In this document: in pieces, positions 52,401-62,756 of the stretch | Numbering within the stretch: position 1 is the first letter of the stretch | Layout of the letters: each line of letters starts with the position of its first letter | Origin: Solenopsis invicta | Lineage: Eukaryota > Arthropoda > Insecta > Hymenoptera > Formicidae | NCBI RefSeq assembly: GCF_016802725.1 | Contig: NC_052673.1 | Location: forward strand, 9,869,037 to 9,933,036 | Direction: 5' to 3' | Length of the DNA stretch: 64,000 nucleotides | The notes under the pieces: generated by a model | What the model saw: only the letters and a program-made list of their open reading frames with translations | The model's database searches: none | What the model was told of the DNA's origin: nothing | Translations under genes and position numbers: made by a program

Positions 52401-55162
52401 TCTTTCTTTCTCTCGCCGTCTCGGAAATCGCAAATGACATACAATCGTTCTTTTTCGAATCAACGCCCGTAACGAATCCAACGTCGGGAGAGAAATCTCA
52501 CACGTGGCACGTCTTATGTAGCGAAAATTTTAATCGTTAATTCGATTTCGCAAACGTTTAGAAATCTGTGGTCTGTCAGGGGAGCAGCGCTGCAAACTAC
52601 GTAATGGTATTTATTTCAATATCTGAAATGCGCGTATCGTATTTAGTTCTAACGCGCTACATGTTTAATTCTGACGTCACAAAGAAAATCAGCATTTTTA
52701 TCTTGAATCTTGAAAATGTTGTCACGTGCCCGTATTTGTATCTTTTTTACTCGTGCGAATACTGATTTCCTTTTTCTTTCTTGGAAAGATTCTTAGAAGA
52801 TATCGCGCTCGTTTTATTGCGATATGCAGAAACATTGCAAAATAAAATAGAGATCGGGAAATATTTATTTTTAAAACTGCCAAGACTGCAATGACTCAGC
52901 CGCCTTTTGCGCGTTCCTTTTGTAAAATATTCTTCTCGGAATGCAGCGGCTTTAAAAAGATACATACACTTGTTTAAGAATTACGGAGAAATTTTCTGCA
53001 AAAGTATTGCGTGTATCTCTCTGCGTCATATTGTTTCATATCACGTTTTGTAGCCGATGGACAAAGTGATTCGGCAGAATAAACGGGATCCCGAGAAGCG
53101 ATATAACTCTTGCTCGAGAGAATTTCGTGGGATTTGCTTTGGAGCCTAGTAAGTCGTAAAAGAGATAGCCACGCCTGTTTGGTTTTGTTTGAAAAATATT
53201 TCACGGCTGGTCTATGATTTTTAAATACGGCATTGAGACCTCTAGAGACATTCACGATTTTTATGATCGCGCGTGGCAGCGAGGTCCCCCTTTTCAAAAT
53301 TACGACTCACTTCGTGACATTACTTATTTTCTGATCACGCTTTGTTTGTATTATTTCTATTATAAATCATATTTTAAGAACAGTTTTAATAACTAACTTT
53401 GTAGAATAATAATACGGTGTAATTAAAGCGAGATACAACCGTCTTTCAGAATTATTTATTATCGTCAGAGTTGTTATCGTAAATTAATATAAATTAAAAT
53501 GCTGTGGTAACTGCGTAATAAAACTTTATTACGCAGTAATAAAAAATTGAGTGTTACCACAGCATTTTAATTTATATTAATAAACAGCTTCCTTGATATT
53601 TTAATTTTGAACTTAATGATGCTGTTGTGGTAAGGAAATCGTTAGAGGTGTGGGAATCAAGCGTTTGTGAGGTCAAATCGAATCGAATTGAATCTCTATG
53701 GCTACGTTCCGTTTCACGCATGATGCGCATGATGTATCATTTCGTCCTTGTTTAACATTTGGAAAATTACGTAAAATGATGTGCCATGCGCATTATCCGT
53801 GAAACGGAACGTAGCTTTTGATGCGAACACAAATTAAATTTGAATCGAATTTCTCTAGATTTACATTAATCATAAGAATTTTAGAAAATAATTACAAAAG
53901 AACGATATGCTGAATAAAATAATAGATATTATAGAAATAAATATAAGGATATTGATAAATGAGCATTGAATACATATCGTACACAAATTACAATGTCACT
54001 ATCGTAGTATTTAGTGTACTTCAGTAGGAAAGTGTAACGTATAATTTTTTCAAATTTTGTTCTAAATTCTATAAAATCATGACAATCTTATGAAATGTTG
54101 AGGCAAATTTACGCGAAGACGATTATTTTTCACGCACACAAATTTTTTTATTTATTGTTTATAACATTTAGAAACGGTAGAAAAATTTTAGAAAACGACG
54201 AGCAAACCAGGCACGAAAGTTGGCATACGCGAGAGACGCGTAAATAAAACAAAATAAATAATCGATTTGAAATCAAATCATCAATGATTCGAAATCATCG
54301 AACTATTCGAGTTCAAAGCATTCAGATTAGATTCGAATTCAAATTATTCACACACCTTTAGAAATAGATTAACTTTGCGATGCCCTTTTCAAGATGAGCG
54401 GAGCATCGCGTGTGTATTTCAAGGTTAATTACGAACTTCTCACTTTTTTCGTGAATATTGGAAAGATATCGATCGATGGCGCATCCGCTCTGTGGAGCAC
54501 GGTGTAGATAAGGTCACGGTTGTTCGTCCGTTGTTTTCGAGGCCGACTGGCTCAATACCGCAAGTGGGTCACGTTTCAATGTCGATTATTAGTTATCTCT
54601 CGTTGCTATGGAAATAAAACGAAGTTACGATCGGCAACGAGAGATAGCGATCGTCTTTTGTGTCACCGACTATTATCAAGCAATTAGATAATCTCTACGC
54701 AAGAAATTAAACCGATTGTTTTCTATTGTTGCAATATAAAAAAAAATGACCAAGTTATGCGGCTATTATTAAATTAACGATTAAATGCTTTGATCTGTAT
54801 GTCTGTAATTCATTTGAAAACTCGAGATGTTTCAAATAGATATCTATTAATAGTTCTTTGAATACTTGTTTCACTTGTCCAGATGAAAAAGACTTTGCTG
54901 ACTGATTGTTAAGGTCGGGGAGATCTAATTCATTTTGAGCGATACTTTTATCGCGGCAGTGTTTAATTCAGACACAGCGTCGCCGCGATACACCTGATTG
55001 CAGTAAACGCGTCATTCATGCTAAAAGCGTTCTTTCGGTTCCTTCGCCACGATCGCGCACAGGCACGCGAGTACCGTCGTTTCTCAAACTAATGATACGC
55101 TCTCCGTTGCTTTCAGAGCTTGCAGCAGCAGCCACGCTCGCAGTCGGAACGGCAACTATCAG
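44963..55162 (+). CDS. Unidentified large disordered scaffold-like protein, six internal exons (gene-level entry)
   Basis: Exons join as 44963-46447, 47116-47290, 48276-48515, 49176-49415, 49665-49858 and 55117-55162. Every junction has AG/GT borders and the reading phases (0-0, 0-1, 1-1, 1-1, 1-0, 0-1) fit together without a stop, giving 793 residues. No catalytic domain, membrane segment or signal peptide is visible. The protein is rich in Ser, Arg, Asp and Glu. It has YDEP at about residues 163-166 and 204-207, YDDV at about 315-318, basic-Ser sites near 52-57 and 326-331, and proline patches near 270 and 348. YDEP fits the SH2-docking motif of Nck-type adaptors (family knowledge), so an adaptor or cytoskeletal scaffold role is inferred. 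The first exon opens in phase 0 without a usable Met, so the N-terminus lies upstream; the C-terminus lies beyond 55162. I do not recognise the family. Confidence 0.85.
47116..47290 (+). CDS. Coding exon B of the scaffold-like gene
   Basis: The acceptor is GCGCAG ending at 47115 and the donor is CAAG|GTAATT at 47291. The length is 175 nt, entering in phase 0 and leaving in phase 1. It encodes about 58 residues: a Leu/Ser start (LPISLQSLLSRIRNG), then a Cys/Pro/Ser stretch and a SRSSSFTWVSDCDSPQ tail. The intron from exon A is 668 bp. The open frame past the donor is intronic. Confidence 0.85.
47724..48116. repeat. Degenerate fold-back repeat in the exon B-C intron
   Basis: The left end TTTACACTGTAAACAAATTT and right end AAATTTTTTTATAATGTAGA are loosely inverted, and an ACA(G/A)ATGTAA block lies inside both. 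The boundaries are uncertain. Confidence 0.4.
48276..48515 (+). CDS. Coding exon C of the scaffold-like gene (240 nt, symmetric)
   Basis: A long T tract and TTGCAG acceptor end at 48275; the donor is AAC|GTAAGC at 48516. The length is exactly 240 nt with phase 1 at both ends, so it can be skipped without a frameshift. It encodes an acidic, Ser-rich segment that includes SSSSSQDLLQSMDEISSGSL and several SP sites, which suits proline-directed kinases. The intron from exon B is 985 bp and contains a degenerate fold-back repeat. Confidence 0.87.
48704..49017. repeat. 67-bp tandem repeat (minisatellite), about 4.7 copies
   Basis: Units start with GATTTAAATTAAAAT at 48704, 48771, 48838, 48905 and 48972, exactly 67 bp apart. 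The last unit has a small internal deletion. The array lies in the intron between exons C and D. Confidence 0.9.
49176..49415 (+). CDS. Coding exon D of the scaffold-like gene (240 nt, symmetric)
   Basis: The acceptor is CACGCAG ending at 49175 and the donor is TAT|GTGAGT at 49416. It is again exactly 240 nt and phase 1 at both ends. It begins with a basic patch (KETWERIRRRPSKLNSR), then a polar stretch with VHTQTKQIDDQYSQD, and ends RIRTPRPTNLPL. The intron from exon C (660 bp) is half filled by a 67-bp tandem repeat. Confidence 0.87.
49665..49858 (+). CDS. Coding exon E of the scaffold-like gene
   Basis: The acceptor is GCGACAG ending at 49664 and the donor is CCG|GTGAGT at 49859. The length is 194 nt, phase 1 to 0. 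It encodes a Ser/Pro/Ala-rich, GC-rich segment (SSSLSSGELLETPPRAPSSP and onward) ending NNNVKITNGKVP. The short 249-bp intron before it is the tightest spacing in the gene. Confidence 0.85.
50078..50323. mobile_element. Fold-back MITE in the exon E-F intron
   Basis: The ends are TACACAGAAAAAAAT and ATTTTTTTTCTGTGTA. The arms of about 118 bp align along nearly their whole length (TTGTTTCATATGTAAGCAA; AATATAAAATCTTCTTGG; ACATAATTTTGCTTAC, each with an inverted partner), leaving almost no unpaired centre. Confidence 0.78.
53484..53580. repeat. Nested palindrome in the exon E-F intron
   Basis: Outer arms 53484-53511 and 53553-53580 are perfect 28-bp reverse complements (ending GCTGTGGTAAC / GTTACCACAGC). 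Inside sits a second perfect hairpin, ACTGCGTAATAAA (53510-53522) with TTTATTACGCAGT (53525-53537). Confidence 0.85.
53701..53815. mobile_element. 115-bp hairpin MITE
   Basis: GCTACGTTCCGTTTCACG at 53701-53718 is perfectly mirrored at 53798-53815, and the inner CATGATGCGCATG and ATCATTT blocks extend the stem to about 43 bp with mismatches. It lies about 120 bp after the nested palindrome. Confidence 0.78.
54594..54646. repeat. Small perfect hairpin, 13-bp stem
   Basis: TATCTCTCGTTGC (54594-54606) pairs with GCAACGAGAGATA (54634-54646) across a 27-nt loop. Confidence 0.6.
55117..55162 (+). CDS. Candidate 46-nt microexon F of the scaffold-like gene
   Basis: A pyrimidine-rich acceptor CCGTTGCTTTCAG ends at 55116 and a CAG|GTACGT donor follows at 55163. 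In phase 0, as left by exon E, it reads SLQQQPRSQSERQLS plus one base (phase 1) with no stop. Its composition matches the rest of the protein. It lies 5258 bp after exon E and is too short to be found by ORF length. The splice sites and phase are seen; membership in the transcript is inferred. Confidence 0.6.
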
Positions 55163-58100
55163 GTACGTTCTCCGTTGAGCGGAGTGACAATTGATTATAC
55201 GAGCCAGTGAACTCGAAGTCGTTTAACAGTGCCGCGTTCGTCTCTCGTGACGAACACGGCGAACTTTTAATAGCCGCCGGTTGGCCCTTTCGGAAAAACG
55301 TTGATTCGATTTCGAGAGAATACCGACAATCCACGGTTATTCGATTATGTGCGCAATTGCGCGCTCGGCGAACTCGATGAGAGGGATCTTGCGACTCTCT
55401 CGCGCGCGAACCGAGAATGGAATCTTCAATTCGCATAACGAAATTCCTCGCATGTTAACTGAAATGTGAAAATGAGCCACGACGCGATGTACGATGACAT
55501 TTAGATTTGGTGTTTGAAACGCGTATAATCACGCGCGAAATGAGAGTGAAATTGACTTTTATCAAAGTACTTCTAAAATTATTAAATTATACAAATGCAA
55601 AAGGTTACGCACAGAGTGACTGAATGTTAAAACGGTACGCCCAAACGGACTTCCGACAGTTAAAAATTAAAATACTCAATTTATGCCGTGCTTCACCGTG
55701 TTTACGTATTTAATTTGTGAAAAATGTCCGCCGTCCGCGTACGAACGAGACGCCACACGGTTATATCCTACACCGCGGTTATTCGGACACCGCGTGTACA
55801 TAAATCACACGTGGCGCGGGGCCGGTAACTCTCGGCCCGCGTCTGATTACATTTGAACGGTGGGTTGTCAGCTTACGACGCCAATCTGCCATTAATTTAC
55901 GCTCCTCGCGCGTGGGATGCAAACGAGCCCGGCGCGGGCCGTAATGAATATTGACATCTTTGATCGCGCGAGAAACGGAACGATCGCGATCGATAGCGAT
56001 CTTCTCGAACACAATATCCGGGCGGTCCGGTAACGCGTTATTGCGTAATTAATTTCCCCCGGTGGGAGTGCAATGCGATCGATTGCAATTTGCGGCGCGT
56101 TGGAAACGGCGAAATTTTCGATCGCACAGTGATACAGTAATGCGGTGTCTGAAGGTTCATTACGGGGACGCGCGCGCGGTATCTCCAAGCCGGACTTAAC
56201 GCGCGTGTAATACCGCGCATGCTATTACGTAGCCCGCAATTAATTGAAGACACCCGGGGGTGTCGTGACCCGCGTAATTTTCACGTAATGTTCCAAGCCA
56301 CTGCGAGATTTATCCGGTTACGCTATTTCAGTGAGAACATCTCGCAGTTACACGCTCCGCGCACGGATATTAACGAGACGCTGCGATTCTTTTAATTAAT
56401 CTCGTTCAACAAGGTATATCGAAACAATCAAAATTAAATCTTTTGTATGATTAGATTTATATTTAATTATATTCACTTATAGTTATTTTACACAAAAATC
56501 AAGGCAAAATGGAAGAGGTGCGTAACGTGTGATATAAAAAAAAAAAAGAAAGAAGAAAGTTTAATTAACTTCTTCGTAGCAATATAAAAATGTAATGATA
56601 GATGTCGAGAGATTCAGCTTCATCTTCTGTCGCGCTCTACATGAAAGTTCCATCATCGCTTCCTGTTTGAGGCGCGCATACTGTTGCATTGTGTCGCGGA
56701 TTCGATTGCGAAAGTTTAATTAATTATCGACGTGAACTAATTGCTTTCTCGCGGCGCGATCTCGTGGCGCGACGTGATTATGACTTCCGGTATAGGCACG
56801 CCCACTGCTAGAACGCACATCTACGGATGCGCCGACGATGCACTTTCCTTCCCGCCCGCGGCGATCTAATCGGCAACGCGCTAATCGAATAAATCTTACG
56901 ATAGAAATATAGTGGATGAAAAGAAGCAGCTCCGTGATGGCTCGCTACAGAGTGGAAAATTAGCGATGCCTCCGCCGCCTTGAACTAGAAAATTACCTGT
57001 ATGGCGTCGCAAGGGGAATCTATTTATTATCCGATGTAAAAATAAAAGTTCACGTCATATTTTTCCCAACGGCCGGCGCGAGGGGCTATCGATTTTCTTA
57101 ATCTGATGATTATAAAATGCACGCAATAATTCGGAATTTGATTAAAGTTGTCAAAGGTCAAGCATCCGGATTTTTAAAAAATCATGGCTTTATACACATT
57201 TCACAAAACTCATTTATGACTTATTTTAGAAAGAGAAAAAGTATGTACATGAGTATGTATTAGCTTTTCTATTCTTAATTAACTTTTTAACTATAATGGC
57301 TTTGTAATGTGACGGCTATTCTCCTTAATCCTTAACCTTTTAATGCAGCTTATCTTCTCATTATTTTAATATCGCTATAATTCAATGCGAGAATAACTTG
57401 TTCAGGTTGAAAAACGATATCCATACAGAATCCCGATTGCGCTGTGCTAAAATTAATCATTCAAGAGAAACCTGCGCGAATATGGATCGCATTAGTGCCA
57501 CGGATTCGGCGATGGAAATGTAAAAATAAATAGAACAATTCCACGAGCAAATGGCGATGAAAAGAGCTACGTTTATCGCTCCTCCATTAACGATTCGAAT
57601 TAATATCTATCAATTCGTGCACTTTCTCGCTATTTTTATTTTATTTTTTTTTTTTTTATTTTTTTTTATCATGCAGCGAGTCTATCAAACCGGAAAGGTC
57701 CGTGCTTAATTTACACGACAGAACGTGATTGGCATAAAATAATTAGAAGCAATAAATTACTTCTTCTTCCTCATCTTGTTAGAAATTTATAGCCGATGAC
57801 ATCGCGGCGATTCGTGATTGGGGTTAACGATCGAGTTTCCCGTTAATCCGTGCAAAAATCCTGTCTCTTGCATTTAGATAGAAGCATTACATTTTCTCTG
57901 ATATTTCCATAAAACACTTATGGTTGCTCTTCTATTATAAATGTGACATAAAAAGAAATTTTATAATATGGAAAAATCGATTCTATAATTTTAAATGTTA
58001 CATTATTTATGTTAAGTTTCTTGTGTCATTAGATTTATATATAAATGCTGTTTGCATGAAAATTTAATGACTTTAAATACGTTAAATCGAAATTTGCTAT

Positions 58101-58914
58101 ACTTTTCGTAAATATGTGAAACACGTGAATGTTTGGAGACACGTGAACATTTTGCAATTCACCATTTAATTATATTGAAAATCATTCTATATACTATTAT
58201 CTCTTTTAGCATTATTGGGACTTGAAACAGTAGGAACATTAATTAATATCGAATTTTATTTTAATATCACCGTAATAGTCTTTGATTTGCTTTACGCTGC
58301 CTGTAGAAAGTCACTAGCGCGATACAGAAAGACTGAAAACGGATGAAAAGCTCATTGCAGCGATATCGAGTGAATCCTCGCCAAGCAAACTGGAGCAGCA
58401 TCCCACAATCAAATGCCGTCGAGAACAGATCGATATTCGAAACGTGATAAAAAAAAACTGCTTATCGACACATTGTACGATTTAATAAACATTCTCGATA
58501 TCGCGTGCGAATTTACAACTTTCCGAGCTTCGAGCATTTTTCTTTTTTTTTTTTTTCAAACGCGAGTTTCATACAACGTTGTTACATATCGATCCGCATA
58601 TTTGATACGCAGAATATTCGCACACGGAGCGAATCATAAAAAATAAATATCAGTCGACGCGATACCGAGCGTGCGGTGGTCGGACATAATGCAGACAGAC
58701 CGAACAGAATCTACATACTCTGGACACGAATCAAATGCATCGCGAGCACGCGTAATTTTCGACAACTGATCCTGCGGTTTGCGAATTAATCAGATTGGAT
58801 ATTTGTCGACCGCGGTACAGGCGTTCCGCGCGTATCACGTTGCGACGTGGGTGATTCGATTGGATCGCGGAGAAAAGCGCGGAAAAGAGCGGGCCGCGCG
58901 GGACGCTTGGCCGC

Positions 58915-58958
58915 GGCGCCGCCGCCGCTGCCGCCGCCGTCGTCGCCGTCGTCGCCGT
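58915..58958. repeat. (CCG/TCG)n trinucleotide tract
   Basis: GCC and GTC triplets alternate in a CpG-rich patch. Long Arg- or Pro/Ser-repeat ORFs here are composition artefacts. Confidence 0.85.
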
Positions 58959-60168
58959 GGCTTTCGTTCCGTTCCCCGGTGGAAGTCGTCGCCAGTCGTC
59001 GCTATCACGGGCACCGCGGCGTTGGGTCGCAGTTTACGGGACGGCCTTCCACGCGAATCGCGCGCGCATCTCTCGCGCTGTCACACGACTCGTCTCGAGC
59101 GTGCGCACGCTTCTTTAACCGACCACCGGAGCCCGAGGTATATACGAATAATTACGTGTGGTCGACCGCGTCTTTAGCCAAGCCTCAATCGATCAATTGA
59201 TCTGAGCGATTATAGGAGAATTTTAAGGGTTGTTCGGCTATTTTGGAGCATGCGGCAGGACTAAGCCAATCTAGATTGATTTATTTTATCGAAATGTATG
59301 TACGTTCTCTCTTTCTCTCTCTTTCTCTTTCTTTCTTTTTTGTTTTTTTTTAATTACAATATGATGGCAGATGATAAAGTGTGTGAGAAAATAATTGCAC
59401 GCAAAGTGTACTAACATTATTTTGTGAAATGAAAATCTTTGATTGCTCTACTTTTATACATTATTAGAAATTTTTAGGCGCTCTCAATATATTCTACCTG
59501 TTCAGAAGGAAAAAAAGTGAGGGAAAGGTTAAGAGAACAGAACGTCATTTTGCAACAGCTGTTGCTCCTTGTTTTAAAAGTGTTTTATAATTTTCGAACG
59601 CACCGGCCCGTCAAACTCGCACGCGCGCGCGGCTTTCACGCGGCGTTTGGTATCCGTCATCCATCAGCACGCTGACATAACGCATTAGTAAAGATGTTTA
59701 AATACATTTATAATTATCAGCGACCAAGTTTTCTTTAATCCAAGGGCGTTATCTTTTTTACAACGAATGATCAAAGCCTGATCAAATAATATTGTTTGTT
59801 AATGATATTTATGTGATAGAAGTCACATGCACACCTTTTGATTATAATTTTATATTATCAAAGATTAATTTAATTATTAAGTCTAATTTAATTATTAATT
59901 AAAAAAAATCATAAAAAATTGTCATAAAATTTATGTTGGACACAAAAGAATAAATAACTGTAAGGGAATTTTGACAAACTATTAAAATTTTATTTTTTAA
60001 ATTTTAGATCAATATCGTTGAAAATAATGGACCGACATTTTTGACAAAGCAAATTATAAAAACATGATTGAAAAATAAATTATAATTGAAAAATTATAAA
60101 GTTATCAATAGGTCAAATAAGAGCAAATAATTAAGGTATCAATAAATGGAAATATAATTGCTAATTAG

Positions 60169-60344
60169 TATACACAAAAAAACGCTGGATGTTTTATTAA
60201 ATTTTTATTGAAGTATAATAGAAAAATAAATTTTTGAGATTCATATAGAGAATGGAAAATTTTTATTAATTTATTAATAAAATGAACTATGAATTTTATT
60301 TTGTTTTTGATTTAAAAATAATTTTTATTTATTCACTGTGTATA
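60169..60344. repeat. Palindromic-ended AT-rich element
   Basis: It starts TATACACAAAAAAA and ends CACTGTGTATA. The interior is AT-rich and loosely self-inverted, and it abuts the next element directly. Confidence 0.4.
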
Positions 60345-60584
60345 GCCCTGCGCACAATGGAGAAATATTAGATTTTAGGAATTAGAATTTTAGAATCAGT
60401 TTTCTCAATAAACATTTTAGATAAATAACAAGTTATGTTGTGCTTCATATAACAAATTGATGTGTTAATTTTAGTAATATCCATTATGCATTACATTCAA
60501 TATTCAATAAAGAAATTTGAGATTTTAAAATTTTAATTCTCATTTTTAATATCTAACATTTATTCCTTCATTGTGCACAGGGCT
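60344..60584. mobile_element. Element with AGCCCTGNGCACAATG ends
   Basis: The left end AGCCCTGCGCACAATGGAGA and the right end CATTGTGCACAGGGCT are inverted. The match continues with ATTAGAT / ATCTAAC. It is 241 bp with no ORF. Confidence 0.68.
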
Positions 60585-62270
60585 CAAAAGTACGCTTCTC
60601 TGTTATAAAAAGATGTTATATGAGATTTTGTGCTGTTAAACTCTGTATTGAAGAAAATATAAAACAAATAAGAAATTTTGCGCTTCAACAAACTCGAGAA
60701 GCTCGGGGAATTTGAAATAAAGATTGACAAGTTTACATTATTCAATTAATGTTTGTCGAATATTTGACGGATAGCTGTCGAGAGCAGCCAGAATGCTTCT
60801 CTGCGGTATTCACAGGTTGCGATCAGTTCTCCGTACCGCCTACATTCCTGTCGATTAAGACACGCGCATCTGGTAGCGTTTCCACCGACGCGACGTTTAA
60901 TTCATAGGAACTTTCGAAATTCGATTCAACAATTCTCCCTCGGAAGAGAATTGCTCTCCGCATTGAAAACCCCGCTCTGAAAAGTGAGTTGGTTCACGAG
61001 ACGGTGCGTATTGCCGCCGCGCCGCCGTAACTTATGAGTTTCGTACTATTTTCACCCGATGAAAGTTCCGGCGCTAAAAATACACGAGGCCCGCGGCGGT
61101 CCTCGCCGTGAAATATTATCTATCGAAGCGTGACAGCGATATTATTGACAGGCGGAATCCGCGAAATTCGCCGCTGTCGCTGCTCGTACAGCGGTCACGC
61201 TCCATTTGCGCGCGCGTTCGCCATTTTGTCGCAATTATTCGCGGCGACAAGCGACTGCCGCTTTCCGTCGCGCATTTCGCGAAATTTGCACAATTTTGCG
61301 AAACGAGGCGTGACTGCGATACCGTGACCAGGACGCAATCGGCTATGTCGTTTTTCATTTAAATCTATTAACGCGCGCAGTAAATTTTTTGCGAGAGCTT
61401 AAATGTCTACGCAGATGAGAGAGGTTATACATTGGATGACACGCAAAAGAGAAAGAAAAACTATTACGCTCTGTACGAGACGCAAACGTTAAAGCATGAA
61501 TTTTTTTTATCTTTTGTCGTGTCGTCAAACGTATATATATAATCTCTTTTATCTGCGCAGATATTTAAGTCCTCGCAAAAAAAAGACTTTACTTTCCCTT
61601 TATGTAACGTTAGACACATATGAATTGCCTGATCTGTCGATTTTATTATCGCGACCGCGCCATAAAGGGTTGGCAAACGCGCGTCAGCAGTGTCCATAAT
61701 GTCTATCTTGATTAGTCATTAGATGGCACCTGTCTAAGTCACTTTCAATCGCTTTTAACGCTGCAAATAAATATATAATGCGTTCCCCGCGTAAAAGTTT
61801 TCGATCCGTTCTATCCATTGATCTTTAGTTGGATTGAAGTTTATTTGAGACGACAGGCCGTTTCACGTTGGTCAATGGTTAAGTGATGTTTCGTAACAAT
61901 ACCGAATTAAGATCGATTCCCGATCGTACAAGGAGATAGCTTCCTTATTGTTCGCCCGGGAAGTATTTAATCTCGCCATTAGGCCGGCTCGGCTCGCTCG
62001 AACAACGACGGGAGAAAGGCGTCGGTTTCCCTCCCATGTCGCTGGCCATTGTTGACCCTCGTTGACAAACCGTCGGGAGAAAAGACCGCTTATCTAATGG
62101 CAGTTTATTTAACGATCGGCGGGATAAACGACTCGACGTGTGCAAATCTTGCAGCGATCGCGGGTCAGTTGACAAGTCGTCGGAACGGCTAAACTTACAC
62201 GAAAGCGAAATGTCGTGTCGCAATTTTTTTTTATTTTTTATTCCGATCTGATTTTGCTAATTATCGCTTC

Positions 62271-62756
62271 TACACAGAGAGAAATGTTTGGTAAAGTCAA
62301 CGTTTGGTTGAATAGTGATCAAATGAATTTTATAATTACACTGTTAAAAATGTCATAAAATCTAATGTATTTTTAATGTATTTTTAAGTTACCCATTAAA
62401 TTTAATGTATCAATAAGTGAAAATCATGTGCATGAAATTAGTGCACCTTTAGTGCACTTTTGACAACATCAAATTTACATTAAATGTACATTAAATGTTT
62501 TTTAATATACCTGCTTGAAATTTGCTTCCGTTACATTTTATTAAATTCTGCTGCCGATTTTTAACAGTGATTAAGTATACAGTTGTTTTGACCAAACAAT
62601 TTGTAGCTTTAACCAAATAATTATTTTTGTACAACAAGTTATAAAAAGTTTTGTTAAATGTAACTAAGTTTTTTGGTACCAGTAACTACAAAATTCATTT
62701 GATCACTATTCAATCAAACGTTAGTTGATCTTATCAAATGATTTCTCTCAGTGTAG
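62271..62756. mobile_element. MITE family A, copy 2, split by a nested insertion
   Basis: The ends are CTACACAGAGAGAAATG and ATGATTTCTCTCAGTGTAG. Inner blocks (AATAGTGATCAAATGAATTT, TTTTTGGTACCAGTAACTAC) match the 28090-28350 copy. The left part is interrupted at 62339 and resumes at 62570 by a second element. Confidence 0.78.
62339..62569. mobile_element. Second MITE nested inside the family A copy
   Basis: The terminal inverted repeats are CACTGTTAAAAAT and ATTTTTAACAGTG. ATTA occurs on both sides (62335-62338, 62570-62573) and is a plausible target-site duplication. Removing the 231 bp restores continuity with the sister element at 28090-28350. Confidence 0.72.

Larger units (their letters stand above)
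55163..62270. other. No further exon recognised downstream of microexon F
   Basis: CpG-rich patches at 55.7-56.4, 58.6-59.2 and 61.0-61.3 kb alternate with AT-rich DNA. No acceptor with a phase-1 open frame and a good donor was found by eye, so the gene probably continues past the window or through other tiny exons. Confidence 0.5.

Noticed and set aside
52571..52597. 27-nt possible microexon (GSSAANYVM) in the exon E-F intron
   Set aside because: It is phase-compatible, but the pyrimidine tract is poor and the donor ATG|GTATTT is weak.
58779..59200. Overlapping Arg-repeat and Pro/Ser-repeat ORFs
   Set aside because: Both are produced by the CCG/TCG trinucleotide tract at 58915-58958.
61945..62223. 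Ser/Arg-rich 92-codon minus ORF
   Set aside because: No supporting start, splice or poly(A) signals. The composition could be chance.
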